Assembly: GCA_013298845.1 (NCBI GenBank)
Contig: JAAFJN010000001.1
Coordinates: 62,001 to 126,000 of the forward strand
Direction of reading: 5' to 3'
Source: Chitinophagales bacterium
GTDB lineage: Bacteria > Bacteroidota > Bacteroidia > Chitinophagales > Saprospiraceae
DNA: 64,000 nucleotides
Shown here: piece by piece, positions 61,973-64,000 of the stretch
Position numbering within the stretch: position 1 is the first letter of the stretch
How the letters are laid out: each line of letters starts with the position of its first letter
Program-made: the position numbers and the translations under genes
Notes under the pieces: model-generated
What the model was told of the DNA's origin: nothing
The model's database searches: none
Seen by the model: the letters and a program-made list of their open reading frames with translations, nothing else

Positions 61973-63772
61973 TTACACTAACTGTACATAGTCGTCAATC
62001 ACGTATCGGCCATTGCCCAAATGCCACCAGCCATTTACGTTTTCGGCCAAAGTTAGCACGTCGCCACGTTTGTACGTTGCCAGTAATTTACCCGTGGTAG
62101 AAGGTGCCGACCGCACATTGAGTTTCGCCGACGTAACGCGGCCTTTTTTACCGCCGGAAGTTGGGGCAGCGGGTGCCTGTCCGGTACCGGGGCTGCTGCT
62201 TTGCCCCATGGCCAGTTGCACCGCTTTGAGAGCGTTTATTCGACCAAAACCATAATACACCGAGTGGCTGCTGGCGTTGTAGGTGCCCGCCGGGCCAATT
62301 TTGTCGCACGATTGGGCCAAAATGCCCCGTATCTGTCCCACGGTCAGGTTGGGATTGACCGATAAAATAAGCGCACAAACGCCCGCCACCAACGGCGTAG
62401 CGCTGGAGGTACCGCCAAAACTGCTTTTATAACCCAATACAATGTTGTTACTGGCATCAATGTCACAAGTGGCCGTGGTAATGGCTACGCCGGTATCGCC
62501 ATCGGTTGGCGCGCACAAAAACGCGTTGGGGCCGTAAAACGAATAACTGGAGCGCATATCGAGGCTGTTGGATGCGGTGACGCAAATAACGTTCGGATCG
62601 GCAGCAAAATCACTGATTTGCCGGGGCTGGTTATTGGAGTACGGATTGGCATTACCGGCGGCAAAAAACATGGGGATGCCTTTGCCTCCGCGCCCTTCCG
62701 TTGCTATTTTTTTGATGTAGTTGGAAACATAAGTACTTAGGTTAATGGGCTGAGGAAAACCCAAACTGCACGAAATAATGTCGGCACCGTTCAGCATGGC
62801 GTGTTCGAGGGCCGTTTTAATGGCATCGTCGCTGAGCATATCCAATTTAATGGGGATAATGCGCGCATTGGGTGCCGCCCCGATAATTCCCCGGCTGTCG
62901 GCGTACCCGGCCGCCACTGCCGCACACGAGGTACCATGACTGGCAACGCCCGTGCTTCCGTCGGAGTAGCGCACCAGCGGCGACACATCGGCCACGCGAC
63001 TGGCCGCATCGAAGGGTGCACGGATTTTGGTACCATCCCCGCGCAATTGGGGGTGATTGGTTGCAAATCCGGTGTCAATCACCGCAATTTTGATATTGGG
63101 AGACCCAAGGCTTTGCATAGCAGCCCAAGCGGCTTTCACTTTGGCATCGGCCCCTTTTTTGAAATGTTGCTCCGAAAAAACCGCGTTGGGAATATCAATA
63201 ATGGGGACACTGGTTCCGGCATTATCCAAATGCCATTGAGTGCTCACGTAGGTGCCGCCGGGCGGGGTAAAACGTTCGGCCGGAACGGTAATGAATTCCG
63301 GTTCCGCCAGTTTGACCATTTTTTTGTTTTTTTGGAGCAACAAAACGCATTTGATCGGGTTGGGCGATTTGGGCGTAATGCTCACGCGGTAAGCGTATTC
63401 GTTTACCACTTCTTTTATGCTGAGACCGAGGTCAATAAAAATTTCGTTGCGGTCGTCTTCGTCGCATTTTTCGGTAAATTCAATGTAGAGGTTACCGCTG
63501 GGAATTAAAGGATATTCGTCGGAATCGCCCATTTGCCAAACGTGTGAACCAGCGGCCACTTCGGGTAAAGCGCGCATTTTTTCCAATTTGGTTTCAATAC
63601 CGCGTTTGGACGAAACCATCTCAAAACCACCAATTGTGGGGGGGGCGGCGGCCCCGCGGGCGGTAGGTCGTTTGGTATCGTTGTACTTGATAGCGGCCTT
63701 AGTGGTGCTTTTGGTCAGGTTGAGGGTCATGCCCCCGTATTGAATAGTTGTTTTGTTTACCTTTTTTGCCAT
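61973..63772 (-). CDS. S8 family subtilisin-like protease with C-terminal SH3 domain
   Basis: A 599-residue protease. The catalytic triad is Asp233 (IAVIDTGF), His279 (ASHGTSCAAVAAG) and Ser456 (GGTSSATP), with the oxyanion Asn374 (AAGNA). The N-terminal 170 residues look like an inhibitory or adaptor region. A bacterial SH3 domain closes the protein (about 545-599, GRVTSAKLNVRSAPSTTGKLL). No signal peptide is visible: the start MAKKVNKTTIQYGG is polar. A TACATTTG box lies 27 bp upstream. It may act in the cytoplasm or use an unknown export route. Confidence 0.9.
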   Translation of the reverse strand: MAKKVNKTTIQYGGMTLNLTKSTTKAAIKYNDTKRPTARGAAAPPTIGGFEMVSSKRGIETKLEKMRALPEVAAGSHVWQMGDSDEYPLIPSGNLYIEFTEKCDEDDRNEIFIDLGLSIKEVVNEYAYRVSITPKSPNPIKCVLLLQKNKKMVKLAEPEFITVPAERFTPPGGTYVSTQWHLDNAGTSVPIIDIPNAVFSEQHFKKGADAKVKAAWAAMQSLGSPNIKIAVIDTGFATNHPQLRGDGTKIRAPFDAASRVADVSPLVRYSDGSTGVASHGTSCAAVAAGYADSRGIIGAAPNARIIPIKLDMLSDDAIKTALEHAMLNGADIISCSLGFPQPINLSTYVSNYIKKIATEGRGGKGIPMFFAAGNANPYSNNQPRQISDFAADPNVICVTASNSLDMRSSYSFYGPNAFLCAPTDGDTGVAITTATCDIDASNNIVLGYKSSFGGTSSATPLVAGVCALILSVNPNLTVGQIRGILAQSCDKIGPAGTYNASSHSVYYGFGRINALKAVQLAMGQSSSPGTGQAPAAPTSGGKKGRVTSAKLNVRSAPSTTGKLLATYKRGDVLTLAENVNGWWHLGNGRYVIDDYVQLV

Positions 63773-63798
63773 GAACTGATTTTTTGCATTTTTTTGAG

Positions 63799-63806
63799 CA
63801 AATGTA
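63799..63806 (-). promoter_or_regulatory. -7 box TACATTTG of the S8-gntP-paaI run
   Basis: This exact TAnnTTTG match on the minus strand lies 27 bp before the ATG at 63772. The -33 region has no clear TTTG at 19-21 bp. Confidence 0.5.
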
Positions 63807-63902
63807 AACGCTTTACGGATGAATGCACCCGGAAAATCAAAAAATCGTCTATTTGACCCAACAAAACCACCGCAAAGGCGCTCTTAAACTCTTGTTAAAA
63901 AC

Positions 63903-64000
63903 TTAACTTTTTCTTCAAACGGGTACGATAATTGGTGTAGCGGCGTTTGTATCTGGCTTTTAAATACACACCTATGTTGATTCGTTCGCTTTTCTGTACA
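63903..64000 (-). CDS. Partial gene, C-terminal end only
   Basis: A minus-strand frame is open from the right edge to the stop at 63903-63905. The last residues (YLKARYKRRYTNYRTRLKKKLSF) are basic and end in Phe, which would fit the last strand of a barrel or a basic protein. The rest is outside the window, so this is a tentative call. Confidence 0.35.

Overview
The window is a 64 kb piece of a Bacteroidota chromosome, most likely from the Saprospiraceae or a close relative. Four things point there. Bacteroidota-type promoter boxes (TAnnTTTG, three of them with a correctly spaced upstream TTTG or TTG) precede several genes, and classical Shine-Dalgarno sequences are missing. Three proteins end in type IX secretion sorting domains, and gldD is present. 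Families typical of the phylum occur (DUF4270, DUF5916, DUF6029, Omp28, a short GT5-like protein, futalosine-pathway mqnC). Several long hypothetical proteins have the look of Saprospiraceae families. No prophage, insertion sequence, CRISPR array or rRNA was seen; this is ordinary core and semi-core chromosome.

Layout. 1-5.7 kb (minus): the end of a large surface protein gene, then trxA, clpX, clpP and tig (protein folding and degradation), with a tRNA-Leu(UAG) directly upstream of tig under a good promoter. 5.7-7.1 kb (minus): a small hypothetical gene and a family 9 glycosyltransferase. 7.2-9.7 kb (plus): a self-contained tRNA-Leu(CAG) unit and proBA (proline synthesis). 9.7-13.0 kb (plus): a TPR adenylate cyclase, a proline iminopeptidase-like lipoprotein and a Uma2 protein. 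13.2-20 kb (plus): an NlpC/P60 hydrolase, then an envelope run of DUF6029, Omp28, M28/glutaminyl cyclase-like, GldD, RNase H and bestrophin. 20-21.6 kb (minus): ybeY and hmgA. 21.8-24.1 kb (plus): an NfeD-like/flotillin pair. 24.4-28.6 kb (minus): DUF5916, DUF2141 and guaB. 28.7-29.9 kb (plus): rpsU and a Xer recombinase. 30-35.2 kb (minus): hydrolase, secreted T9SS protein, hypothetical/M23 pair and a TPR lipoprotein. 35.4-39.2 kb (plus): a Big_5 lipoprotein and two membrane proteins. 39.2-46.7 kb (minus): a four-gene CNNM/FG-GAP/VPS10-like/small membrane protein run, then an OmpR-type regulator. 46.9-55.9 kb (plus): mqnC, folA, a degenerate glycogen synthase-like gene, DUF4270, glmS and an outer-membrane barrel. 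55.9-64 kb: T9SS proteins, a DinB-like protein, an M43-like protease, and a minus-strand run of S8 protease, GntP permease and PaaI thioesterase.

The most unusual signal lies between genes. Arrays of 7-bp repeats (TTAGACN, AGTGAAN, GAACANC types) occur at five intergenic sites. At the three large sites two arrays of the same heptamer face each other in inverted orientation, with the same strand sense downstream of each flanking gene. Several genes take their stop codon from the repeat. A second repeat type, about five tandem 28-bp units around the palindrome CCCACGGCCGTGGG with compensating arm changes, fills the divergent gap before the Big_5 lipoprotein gene. Its core recurs in the palindrome after glmS.

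Gene identities come from motif recognition by eye, without database searches. Starts were moved inward where a promoter, a tRNA, a signal peptide or a better initiation context argued for it.
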